Assembly: GCA_043228905.1 (NCBI GenBank)
Contig: JBHGNT010000016.1
Span: 9,796,001-9,860,000, forward strand
DNA from: Azolla caroliniana
Taxonomy: Eukaryota; Polypodiophyta
Direction: 5' to 3'
DNA length: 64,000 nucleotides
The notes under the pieces are model-generated. The model saw nothing but the letters and a program-made list of their open reading frames with translations, did not search any database and was not told the origin of the DNA. Made by a program: the position numbers and the translations under genes. This document shows, in pieces, positions 51,590 to 62,644 of this stretch. Position 1 is the stretch's first letter; each line of letters begins with the position of its first letter.

Positions 51590-54500
51590 AAAGATTGCAC
51601 TCTTGCAATATAAAGTGAGGAAATTGTGCCTTAAGAGTATGCTCACGTTCCCATGTGGCATCATCAATAGGTTTATCTATCCATTTGATCTTGAATAGCA
51701 AAATCTCTTTAGAACGTAAACGTTTAGTACGAGAATCAAGAATTCGTTCAGGAACATGAGGTTTGTAAGAAAAATCCTCTAATGTTACAAGATCATGGAT
51801 TGTGATGGTGTTATCACCAGAGCCTAAAAATGGTTTTAGATGACTAATGTGAAAAATAGGATGAATACCAACATTACAGGGTAAGGCAAGGTGATAAGCA
51901 GATGACCCAACTCGCTTAAGGATTTCAAATGGGCCACAATATCATGGGGTTAACTTAGCGCATTTTCCCATAGACAATGACGTAAGGTCAGTAGGGACAC
52001 ACAAAAAAACTTTTTGACCAATAGTAAATGCACGAGGACATCTATCCTGATCAACATAAAATCGAGCACGATCTTGAGCTGTCTTGACATTCTCTTTGGC
52101 AATATGCAACACTTAGAAGGAGTTTTTGCTACATAAGCTCAAAGCATATCCTCAATAATTTGATTAACTCGTTTAGTTTGTCCATCAGACCGAGGATGAT
52201 CTACGGAACTCATGCTCAACGTAGTTTCTAGTTTCTTAAAGACTTGAGTCCAAAAGTCACTAGTAAACTTGGAATCTCGATCACTAACAATATCCATCGG
52301 TAATCCATAAAAACGAAATAACTCATCAACAAATTGATAAGCCAATTGTTGAGTGGTTACCGTGGTTTTGGTAGGAATAAATCTAGCCAATTTTGTTAGT
52401 CTGTCAATGACAACCCAAATGGCATCATGACCCCTCTGTGTACGAGGTAAACTAACAATAAAATCCATTGAGATACTTTCCCATTTGTTGTTGGGAATAT
52501 CTAAGGGATGTAAAAGACCCATAGCTTTAAGTCGTTCCGACTTATTAATCTGACATTGTAAGCATTGAGTTACGTATTTATGCACGTCAGAGTGCATCTT
52601 AGGCCAGAAAAAAGTACTCGAGATGAGAATGAGTGTGTGTTGTATTCCAGGATGACCAGTAGATGGTGCATCATGACATTCATGAAGAATTTTTTGTTTT
52701 ACATTTGGTAAATCTGGAACACAGACCTTTCCACTACGGTAGAGCAAACCGTTTGTAATGTGAAAGGTCGCCTTCAAGGGTAGGGTGCTAGTATCGGCAT
52801 CTAAACCAGATTCGGCTTTCGTCCAGTATTTCGAAAAATAACTGTCATCAAGGTATTTCCCTCGAAGGTGATCTAAAAGATCAGATTTTATTTCCATGAA
52901 GCTAAACATGGTAACATATTTAATGAGACTAAGAGCATCCACAACAGTGTTCATAGAACCCTTGCGATACCATATGGAAAAATCAAAATCTTGCATAAGA
53001 CCAGCCCAATGGCCTTTACAACCAACAAGATCTGACTGGTCACAAAAATACTTCAATGATTGATGGTCTGTTGTAACAACAAATTTATTTCCATAGAGAT
53101 AGTGCCTCCATGTTTTAAATGCATGTATTATCGCAAACAACTCACCGAATACCAAGATTGAGCAACATCAAGCTTCTTACTTTCAAAAGCAATAGGGTGA
53201 CCGCCTTGATAAAGAACGACACCAATAGCATAATCACTGGCATCGGTTTCAATTGAGAAAGGATTAGAAGGGTCCGGTAATAGAAGAGTGGGAGGGAGCC
53301 AAACACACATGCTCTTTGAGTGTCTGAAATGATTTGTCAAGTTGTTCATTCCATGCAATTGGTTTGCAGACTTACGTGGATGACCTTTTAAAAGGTCGGT
53401 TAATGGCATAGTCAATTTGGAATAGTTACGAATTGATTTTCGTAAAAATCCAACAAACCCTAAGAATGATCGGAGTTCACGAACATTATGAGGAATGGGC
53501 CAAAGTTTAACCTTTTCAATACGAGAAGGTTCAATTTCAACACCATTTTCTGTAATTAAATGACCTAGGTACACAATAAATTCTTGAAAAAAATCACATT
53601 TTGAATGTTTTGCATAGAAAGAGTTGTCACACAACTTTTGCAAAACAAATCGAACATGTTGAACATGATCTTGCGAGGTACGACTATATATCAAAATATC
53701 ATCCAAGAAGACGACAACAAAATCACCGAGTTAATCTCGGAAAACGTCATTCATCGCTTGTTGGAATGTGGTTGGAGCATTAGTCAACCCGAAAGGCATG
53801 ACTAAAAACTCATAATGGCCATAGTGTGTACGAAAAGAGGTTTTAGGAATATCATCCTCGGCAATGTGAATCTGATGATAACCTATCCGTAAGTCAATTT
53901 TCGTAAAATATCGGGCCCCATGCAAACGATCAATCAAATCATCGGCACGAGGTAACGGATATGCATTTTTAATTGTCATTTTATTCAAACGGCGATAATT
54001 GATACACATTCGCCATGAACCTTCCTTCTTCTTAACCAATAGAACTAGCGCACCCCAAGGTGATTTACTATACCTAATGTGGCCCATACTCAAGTATTCC
54101 TGAAGTTGTTTAGTGATCTCATCCTCTTCTAATCGACTAAGTCGGTAAGGTGGAATGCTCACAGGAGCAGCACCAGGAATGAGTTCAATTTAATGGTGGT
54201 AAAGTAAGTGGCAATTCGTTAGGAAACACGTCTTGAAAATCTTCTAAAATAGAGTCGAGTAATCATTATTCATAATGTGGTAATTGTGTGGCATCAATAT
54301 TAAAATAATAAAATTGAAGCACATGATCTATTACACACGAATAAATTAATGAACTTGAATACTCACTTAAAGATTTATTAGACACAAGTGAACGAGAAGG
54401 AAGTTTGGAACATTGAATAAAATGTTTACAATTATTATGTTCAAATGTGATTGAGTGATTAACCCAATCAATGGACAAAGAAGGGTTTTTATTAAAAAAC

Positions 54501-54780
54501 CAAGGGTATCCTAAAATGACATCTACAGATTGTAGTGTCATAACATGAAAGTCAAGCTTCTCCAAATAGGTATCTATTTGAATTGGCAATTGACAAACAA
54601 TGCCACTGATGTATTGAACACTTCCATTTGCCATGTGAACTTGATAGATATGATCACTTGCGTTTATGTGGAGTTTCATTTACTGCACAAAGTGATCATT
54701 AAGAAAATTATGAGAACTACCGGAATCAAACAAGAAATGTGCTTGTGTTCCATTGATATACCTGACTACTCAGAGTAAAT
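51590..54780 (-). pseudogene. Antisense gypsy pol (chromovirus type)
   Basis: Protease FDSGSSHNFLND near 54730 with a TAA after HFVQ; RT 54162-53700 ([45 protein letters not shown], then VFLDDILIYSRT); RNase H (FSIETDASDYAIGVVLYQ, VTTDHQSLKYF); integrase 52700-52139 (HECHDAPSTGHPG, CLQCQINKSE, ISMDFIVSLP, VSDRDSKFTS, DGQTKRVNQ) where the expected catalytic Glu codon reads Lys; chromodomain-like end at about 51720-51610 (LLFKIKWIDKP, DATWERE). A TAA lies at 53732, and further frameshifts near 53155 and 52139. Confidence 0.88.
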
Positions 54781-54899
54781 CATTAGGTCCAAGTAAATGT
54801 GAAGGAAAAGTGCATTCACATGAACTTAAGTGGTTGGTATGAACTTCAACAACATCAAAGGACTTACTTGTGTGACTCGTAGATTTGTCTTGAGGAGGG

Positions 54900-55785
54900 G
54901 TGTTCATTGACTTCCTCTCAAGACGACGACATGTATCCTTTGTGTGGCCCCGTTTCTTGCAATATGCATAGAAGAGGTTAGGTTTCTTGGAGTCGCGGTA
55001 AAGAGTGTCATTGGATTGCTTACATTTCCCAATGAACTTGACATTCGGAGTTTTGGCGAACTCAGGTTTATTGTGGTCTTTCTTAGAATTCCTATGGTAC
55101 TGAAGTACAATGTTGACGGCTTCCTCAAAAGTTGTGGTGTCCTTGTCATGGACAATCGAATAGAATCCCCATTAGGAATACCATTCAAAAAGCAAGCAAC
55201 AAACCATTTCTCACCCGTAAGTCCCGATTTTTGGATTTGGGTCTGAGCATGATGCACATAATCCTCAAGAGAGGTAAATGGCTTACTCGACAACATGAGC
55301 AATTGTTGTGCTTGTTCAATTTGAGAAGGTGGCTGCAAAAACTGTTTCTGAAAAACATCAATGAAACCTTCCTAAGTTGTGGGTAAGTTCTTTGCAGTCC
55401 TTAGGCCGCACCACCAAGCAGCAGCTCGGCAACCTAACTCATGACCGACGTAACCAATTTTTACAACATCGGGCTTGGGGTGGAGCTCAAAGTGAGACTC
55501 CCAATGACCAAGCCAAGTGCTAATGGCCTCCTCAGTTCTTTCTTTCTTATCTCCCTTGAATGGTGTTACTACGAAAGAAGGCTCACCTTCTTTCTTGGAC
55601 TCAATAGTCAATTCTTGGAATTTCTATTCCAATGCTATATTGGTCTGCCTCATTTCAGCCAATTGATTCAAAGTAGTAGTGAGCAATTGCTCAATAGTGA
55701 TCCCAGCTTGTGTGCGAGATGCGGATTGGAGTTGAGAGGTCTCGGTCAGAGAGATTGCTCCAACAACGTTCAAAACCTGTTCCAT
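54900..55785 (-). pseudogene. Antisense gypsy gag
   Basis: Starts MEQVLNVVGAISLTETSQ at 55785; stop near 55625, then PFKGDKKERTEEAISTWLG, HELGCRAAAWWCGL, FTSLEDYVHHAQTQIQKSG and EKWFVACFLNGI. Ends with a zinc-knuckle-like YCKKRGHTKDTC near 54955. Pol follows immediately on the same strand. Confidence 0.8.
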
Positions 55786-55799
55786 GATGCAAGTTGTGG

Positions 55800-56660
55800 G
55801 TATGCAATATAAATAAGGAGGTTTAGAAAATACACAAGCAAAATGAATGATTGAAATTTTGATTGTAAGAACTTTACCAAGAAAGCATCTCACGTCTTTA
55901 CCCCTCTAGACATATGAGATGTGATTCGAGATCCGATAACTATGGTAACACTATGGTGTTTTAAAAACCATGGGGGAAAACATAGCTAAGATGTCTTTCT
56001 CGGATCTCTATCTTGAATAATCATGGTGGCTCCTCGAGGCTCAACCATGGTTCTAACATCAACGTAGTTTCCTAGTTAGCCTTATATATTAGAATGCCAA
56101 CCCAACATGTATTGATATGGTCGAGAAAGTGTATTACGTGAAAAAACAAGTGCACTCGCAAGTAATATTTTAGTCTTGCGAGTAACAAGCAAATGTTATG
56201 ACAAAAACGATAAAATAAGGCACTACCCATAAGAATCAAGTAGTGACGAAAACAAGGGTAAAAAAACACATGTGTTACATACTAAAAAATAATGTCACAA
56301 ATAAATGGATGGTGCGAGGTATGCACATATATATCCCAATATGGTGGTTGTAATTTGCACAATTGTGACATAAGCCACAAATTGATACAAGTGGCGGGGT
56401 GTTGTGCGCAAAGACGTAGAACTCAAATCTATGAGTAAAACATCAATAGGGGAACTCATGTAGGTTTTACTCGAGTTCTAAGGCTTGATAATATGAGTTA
56501 AACCTAGATGAGACATTGGGCAAAATCGTTCAAAAAACGGCATGATGCCCACTCAATATTAAAAAGTAGTCTACATGAATCGTTACACCATTAAACATAC
56601 ATAAATAGGGTAAATGAACTTAAAATAAGGGCAAGAAAGAGAGTTAATTGTGGGTGGGAA
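55800..56660. other. Non-coding spacer
   Basis: Upstream of the antisense gag. AT-rich, with ACCATGGTTCTAAC and inverted ATCATGGTGGC segments. No LTR termini or coding blocks that I can support. Confidence 0.4.
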
Positions 56661-56669
56661 ATGACAATT

Positions 56670-57131
56670 ACTAGAAAATCATACCAAAGTGACTGCCATG
56701 ACACTGCTCCTCCTGCATAGGTCATCACGTACTTTGACATCAATCGGCTCGAGTCTGCATCCCATGACATGTCAGAATCGGTAAACCCTTCGCGCATGGG
56801 TTTTCTGACACCATACCTTAGGCATACCCCCGAGGTGCCTTAGTATTCATTGCTGCCTAGCGTTCTTGTCTTGGATTAATCCTATATTGGCTTATTGTTC
56901 CCACAACAATTGTCTGGTCTCGTGCAGACCATAACGTACATTAAACTGCCGACAACTGAGGCATATGGTACTTTCTTTATCTTAGCCTTTTCTTGAATCT
57001 CCCCTCTCGGGCATTTCTTACCATTTAACTTGTAGTTAGTCGAGAACACAGAGCCGACCGACTTTCCTTCCGACATGTTGAACCTCTCTAAGATCTTTGT
57101 CACATACTTCTATTGTGACAAGCACAACACT
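56670..57131 (-). pseudogene. Antisense copia RT end and RNase H start
   Basis: Antisense: a stop-interrupted KVLCLSQ, KYVTKILERFNMSEGKSV, KIKKVPYASVVGSLMYVMVC, TRPDN, then after a gap GFTDSDMSWDADSSRLMSKY and TYAGGAVSWQS. Typical of copia after YVDD. It stops at the point where sense RT begins. Confidence 0.85.
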
Positions 57132-57300
57132 TTCTTAGTTCTATCACCGTGTGTTCGTCAAAAGGTACGAAGAAGGTGATTTCTTGATTCTCTTATTATA
57201 TGTAGATGACATGTTGATACTTGGTCAAGACAGAAGGAAGATCGGGTGCTTAAAAAAAGCCGTCACAAATTGTTAAACAGATCTTGGGGATGCACATAGT
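57132..57300 (+). pseudogene. Sense copia RT YVDD fragment
   Basis: FYHRVFVKRYEEGDFLILLL, YVDDMLILGQDRRKIG, LKKAVTNC then a stop. This is the block that should precede 57131-56670 on the same strand, but here it faces the opposite way. Confidence 0.85.
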
Positions 57301-57349
57301 TTGAGTTTTCGTGATCATCGCACAAGCCAAGTGATCAAACAGGTACAAG

Positions 57350-58225
57350 CAAAGACGAGCGCGCAAGATGAACGCGCAAGGGGGGGAAGAACACACATTC
57401 ACGAATGCTCGTACACTTTTATGAGGAGGAGAGGTGCATGGGCATGCCCGAACGCTCCCTCGTCACAAGATGATGAACGCACAAGGGGACGAGAATACAA
57501 ACACGAATGCCCGTACGTCTTTATGAGGAGAGGTGCATGGACACGCTCGAACACTCCCTCGTCACAAGACGCCGAACATACAAGGAAAGGGACGAGAATA
57601 CAAACACGAATGCTCATACGTCTTTATGAGGAGGAGAGTTGCATGGGCACACCCAAAATGCTCCCTCGTCACAAGACCACCGAACGTACAAGGAAGACAC
57701 ACACAAATGCTCGTATGCCTTTATGAGGAGGAGAGGTGCATGGGCACACCTGAAATACTCCTTCATCACAAGACGGCCGAATGTACAAGGAAGACACAAA
57801 ACACACGCACAAATACTCGTATACCTTTATGAGGAGGAAAGGTGCATGGGCAAGCCCGAAACACTCCCTCATCACAAGACGGCCGAATGTACAAGGAAGA
57901 CACAAAACACATGCACAAATACTCGTACACCTTTATGAGGAGGAAAGGTGCATGGGCAAGCCCGAAACACTCCCTCATCACAAGACGGCCAAATGTACAA
58001 GGAAGACACAAAACACACGCACAAATACTCGTACACCTTTATGAGGAGGAAAGGTGCATGGGCAAGCCTGAAACACTCCCTCATCACAAGACGACCGAAT
58101 GTACAAGGAAGACACAAAACACATGCACAAATGCTCGTATGCCTTTATGAGGAGGAGAGGTGCATGGGCATGCTCGAAACGCTCCCTCGTCACAAGACGA
58201 CTGAACATACAAGGAGATGAGAATA
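57350..58225 (+). repeat. 106-bp minisatellite, about 8-9 copies
   Basis: Units such as TACAAGGAAGACACAAAAC...TTTATGAGGAGG...CATCACAAGACGGCCGAATG begin at 57781, 57887, 57993 and 58099 at exactly 106-bp spacing; earlier units (57371, 57475, 57578, 57684) are 97-107 bp and more diverged. The unit has no stop in several frames. With period 1 mod 3, each copy shifts frame, producing staggered overlapping ORFs on both strands. Confidence 0.95.
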
Positions 58226-58649
58226 AAGAAAGAAAGAAAAACACGAATGATATTTTGGCTAAAGAAATAAATATGTGTTTGATTACAACGCAAGAGTGCC
58301 CTTTATAAAATAAGGTCTGGTTACAAAGTGGCGACTTCTAGTTAGCCACAAGCTCAACAAAAAACAAATAGTGAATGCCCTTCGATACAAGACTAAATCC
58401 AAACACCAAGCACGAACACAAAGAAGACAAGAACACGAGCACACCACACCACAAAAATGCCGACCCCAATGAACCATGACCACCTGAATGACAAGCACAG
58501 TGGCTCGCAACAACGAATGAGAGAGCAACACCTAACCAACGAGGCTCGAGCTCATGAGCACCGTAAACGAGCCGAGCACTTTGATCGTCAACACGAAGAA
58601 GATGAGCATGTGGAGATGAGGGGATAGATTTTTCCCACACTCGGCATGC
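58226..58649. other. No recognisable feature
   Basis: A-rich sequence after the minisatellite, with a GAAAGAAAGAAAAAC tract and no motif, LTR end or domain I can support. May include a degraded CC ORF N-domain, but no block is clear. Confidence 0.3.
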
Positions 58650-59687
58650 CACATCACGACAACATGTCAATCCAAATGACACAGGCTGGGTAGAGAAGGG
58701 GAAAGCATCATCGATGACTCCCTAGGAAGTATTAGGCCTACCTGAACTTCCACTGACAACACATGACTTGGCGGCCATTAGGTAGTTCGGTACATCATAT
58801 GAACAGGTCGAATGGCTTGCTGAATGTTTGCAAGAAGTTTTGAGGTTGTTGACCCAAGAACATTAGGAATCGGGTTATGATCCAGAAATCATTTATCAGA
58901 GTTGTCGAGCCTGAGGAACAACAAGAAATTGATCGATCGGCCGACAACGGAATGCCAAGAATCGAGGTGAGGTAATTCTAATGCCTCCGTTACACACAAG
59001 ACTCGTCGAAGTGCATAGAGAATATGAAGGGGCAAATAGGATAGTCAAGGACATGGCTGAAGCATATGAAAGAGCCATGGTGGCAACAGATTGGTTGCAA
59101 GAACAATGTGCAAAAAGCCAAGCCGACAACGCCAAATTGTTGGCAAAACATTGACAAACAGAAGAAAAACTGAAAGAAGGGGAAGATCGGTTCCAAAAAC
59201 AACAATTGCTTGATAGGTAACAAGAACCTGATCAACAATTACAAGAACAACTGAAAGAAGCTGGGGAGAAAGTAGAGGAAGTGACCGCGGAAGCCACCAT
59301 AGCAGAACAAATGGTCAAAAAATTAGAAGATCATATATTGCTGGCAAAAACCGAAATAGCTAAATGGTTGGATGCTAAGGATGATGCCATCCAACCGTTA
59401 AAGCGGCAATTGGCCCAACAACAGGATGAAACCAAATAGTAAGAAGAAAAAGTGCAAGAGTGGGAGGAATATATTCGAATACAGGAGGACTATTTCACGG
59501 AGCAAACATTTGAGAGAGAACTCCAAACATCTGACACACAAGAGGTGCATGAATAAGAAAAGGAGCGCCTAGACTTGGTGAATACCGATTTAAGATCAAT
59601 TTGCGCCATATTGGATGTCAAATATGAGAAAAAACGTGTAATGAAATGAAGGCAAGAGTGATTGCAATGCAGCAGAAGATGATTGAG
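58650..59687 (+). pseudogene. CC ORF, copy d (coiled-coil part)
   Basis: Readable from about 58755 (HDLAAIR, GTSYEQVEWLAECLQEVLRL) and well from 58981: MPPLHTRLVEVHREYEGANR, AYERAMVATDWLQEQC, LKEGEDRFQKQQLLD, EQLKEAGEKVEEVTAEATIA, EIAKWLDAKDDAIQPLKRQL. Strong heptad-like coiled coil broken by at least six stops, ending near MKARVIAMQQKMIE where an antisense copia LTR starts. Same residue composition and arrangement as copies a and b. Confidence 0.6.
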
Positions 59688-59942
59688 TGTGTGTGTGGCA
59701 ATAGAGGGAGAGAGAGAGAGAGAGAGAGAGCTCTTGAGACTGAGATGGAAAAACTAAACTGTATATTAATAAAAAATACATAAAAACATAAAACGTCCAA
59801 CAGTAACCAAGTTACAATGCGTTGGTTTATATACCAACTAAGTTAGGGCAAGTGCCCTTTCTACTATTTACAAAACTAGCCCAACATGTCCATGAGCTAG
59901 TGTGAAACCTATCTATGGGAAGTTGAGTTCGACTCTCAACAC
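59688..59942 (-). mobile_element. Antisense copia 3' LTR
   Basis: Antisense starts TGTTGAGAGTCGAACTC (59942), preceded by polypurine CGAAGGGG; shares TTTTGTAAATAG and an AAAGGGCACTTGCCC block with the 24250 LTR. GTATATAAACC TATA region near 59830 and a GA microsatellite. The far end near 59688 is approximate. Confidence 0.7.
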
Positions 59943-61345
59943 ACCCCTTCGAACACAACTTCTATCTGTCGAGAAGGTTGTTCGGTTCGTACTTCAACTT
60001 GTCTAGTCAGTTGTGTTGCATACTCGCATACTCAATCAATTGTGTATGTGTTGCGTATCATTGCGTATTGCTTCCATGTCGCCTGTACCTGTACTCCCTC
60101 TCAAGTTCGGCAATGTAGATGTCGTGAGACCAAGGTCCGATGCCAATTTCCCGAGCTTGTCGACTCCTAAGGCCTTTGTAAATATATCAACAACTTGGAG
60201 GTGCGTACTAGTATGTTGTAGATCGATCTCACCGTTCTGTACGCGCTCGCGGATGAACTGGTAATGCACTTCAATATGTTTAGTCCACGCGTGGAATACA
60301 GGGTTCTGCGCCAGGTACATACTGCTCAGGTTGTCGCAGTAGAGACGAATTGGATCCTTGATGGGAACGCCCAGATCCTTTAGTCTACGTTTAAGCCATA
60401 CGGCTTTGCATGCGGCGACTGTTGCGCCCCTATATTCGGCTTCTGTGCTTGACAATGAGACTGTCGGCTGTTTCTTGCTACTCCAAGAGATTGCACCGCT
60501 GCCGAGGGAGAAGACAAATCCGGAGGTGGATCGTCTATCTGCTTTATAGCCTACCCAGTCCGTGTCGGTATACCCTTCGAGGTGAATAGTCATGTTCGAC
60601 TTATACATGATGCCGTAAGCCAATGTCGTACTGACATACCATAGTATCCTCTTAGCACAATCAAGATGAAGGTATCGCGGATTCTGCATCAACCGAATAA
60701 CAGAGGTCGGCTCGCGTAATGGTTAGATAGATCAAACTACCGATCAGTTGTTGGTACTAAGTCGGCTTGCTCGCTCTCAGCGGTTCCGGAATTGGCATCA
60801 ATCTTTAGGTTACGATTGAGAGGGGTAGACATAGGCTTGCACTCGATCATTCCGAACTTGTAGAGTAAGTTGAGGACATAATGTCGTCGTGAGATCATTA
60901 TCCCGACTGGTGTCTGAATTACTTCAATGCCTTGGAAGTAATGGAGTTCGTGCAGGTCTTTCATTTCGAATCTGCCAAAGAGAAGTGTTTTGACTCCGAT
61001 GACCAAGTCATCCACGTATAGGATGATGATGATCGGGCTATCCAACTCATTTTGGATGTACAGAGAGGTGTCAGATTTTGACATCAGAAATCCGACTTGG
61101 TGAAGATATTGCGTGATCTTCGAGTGCCAAGCACGTAGTGCTTGTTTAAGGTCGTAGAGTGGCTTCTTGAGTTGGCATATGGACTTTCGAATCCGGGTGG
61201 TTGTATCATGTATACCTCTTCTTCTAACTCTCCTTGGAGGAAAGCATTTTTCACGTCCATCTAGTGGAGGTGCCATCCCTTCGCTGCGGCGAGTGCAATT
61301 ACTGTCCGTACAGTTGTCATCTTTGCCACTGGGGCAAATCAAATC
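59943..61345 (-). pseudogene. Antisense copia RT and RNase H, well preserved
   Basis: RT: FAPVAKMTTVRTVIALAAAK, MDVKNAFLQGELEEEVY, LKKPLYDLKQALRAWHSKI, IIILYVDDLVIGVK (YVDD near 61015), FEMKDLHELHYFQGIEV. RNase H in a 218-codon open frame 60692-60036: HLEGYTDTDWVGYKADRRST, LSSTEAEYRGATVAACKAVW, HAWTKHIEVHYQFIRERV, DIFTKALGVDKLGKLASDLG. One frame break near 60715-60735 between the two parts and a stop before MDVKN. Gag, protease and integrase are not present beyond 61345. Confidence 0.9.
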
Positions 61346-61349
61346 ATAG

Positions 61350-61922
61350 CTCACGGCAGACAAGAATTGAGAGCACCAGTGACAGTACTTGTGAGACCAA
61401 CCGCACACCGCTTCCAATAAAGCCCACCCACGACAACATTAGACGTTCTACGTGCGAGACTATGGCATTCTCCCACCCACGTTACAACGGCGAACACAAT
61501 GTCGAGGCCCATTTGAGTTCTTTTTTCAACGTCTGGAACATGAACCACGTGTCGTAGCGGCTTCCGGAATCCGAGGCCAATGCATCTAAAATCAAGGAAT
61601 TTAGGCTCACTCTCGATAGATGAGCGGCACGGTGGCACTCACAGCTCGATCTCTCGACCTTTACGAATTTCGACCAGCTCACGACGTTCCTTCGACTGTT
61701 TCACCGGAGTGTTCCACAACGCGAACTCATTGCTCAGTTCTACTCTATCAGGCAGTTCAATCAAGAATCTATTGCCAATTTCGTCATCCAGTTCTAGAAC
61801 TTAAGAAGCCAGCTTAGGTGGGCACCCACTGAGGACAAGGCTAAGGAAACCTTGCTCGACGCTTTTGCATTGGACCATGCAAACAACGCTAGGCATGCTT
61901 GATTTCATAGGCCAGACAACGG
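61350..61922 (+). pseudogene. Gypsy gag fragment
   Basis: Reads YNGEHNVEAHLSSFFNVWN, EANASKIKEFRLTL, AARWHSQLDLSTFTNFDQL, SIRQFNQESIANFVIQF and RWAPTEDKAKETLLDAFAL, a retrotransposon gag domain with stops and one frame shift near 61700. Interrupted at 61922 by the antisense GC-rich LTR, with AACGG as candidate target duplication. Confidence 0.75.
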
Positions 61923-62583
61923 TGTCACGTTGCTACGCGCGTGCGTGGAGAACAAGGCGGGACCACTGGGTTCTTGGACCGAGGAATAGGTGAGAAAAGG
62001 GGGGGGGGAGAGAGAGACAGACGCTCACACACGTATAGACAAAGAAGCGCATGGGGACGCGGCCGAACAACACAGGAGACACGAGTTGAGCAGGAAATAG
62101 AGTATAAGAACACTAGTGTATGTATATAAATATATGTATGCAGACGACTCGAACGGTTACAGCCGATCAGGTCGGCGAGATAGATGCCGACGCCTGATCA
62201 CCCACGCACACAGGGGGGGGCAAGATAGAGATTCTGTCGGAAGCACACGGGTGTTCCACGGAGCAGGATCAGCCTCTCGAGAACCTGCGCAAAAGAAGCT
62301 ATGTAGAACGATAGAGAAGAAGAGCTCGGTCCCAGTCCGACAGCACTTCGTCCCCTCTAGCGCGCGATACCTTCTCTCCCCGTCTCCCTCTCTTTTATAG
62401 CTCAAGGAGGGAGGCCGTTTCACCCGTTTACATCACATTAATTCTCTCTATTGAATATTGCTACCTAGGATTCAACTTTTGTGCCTACCTATCTACTATA
62501 CAACAAGGGGCGTGCCCACGTGTAAGGGCCGGTTCACACACGCTATACACAGTTTGCGCCTGGGGACGGTTTTCTTCACGACA
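61923..62583 (-). mobile_element. Antisense 3' LTR of a GC-rich gypsy element
   Basis: Antisense TGTCGTGAAGAAAACCG to GCAACGTGACA, with matching TGTC/GACA ends. Preceded by polypurine GGTGAGGGCGGA. Antisense GAGCTATAAAAGAGAGGG near 62390 is a strong TATA region. Several G/C homopolymers (61999-62008, 62212-62219). Confidence 0.8.
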
Positions 62584-62644
62584 TCCGCCCTCACCTAACC
62601 GCGCATCCACCGGTATGCGCCAAAATTGGGTTCCTACTGGAGAA

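Noticed and set aside
57350-58225. CRISPR-like array
   Set aside because: Repeats are 106 bp, contiguous and without unique spacers, in a eukaryotic retroelement context. It is a minisatellite.
57301-58308. Overlapping ORFs as a family of small repeat proteins
   Set aside because: They are frame-shifted translations of the same 106-bp unit, without conserved start context or domain.
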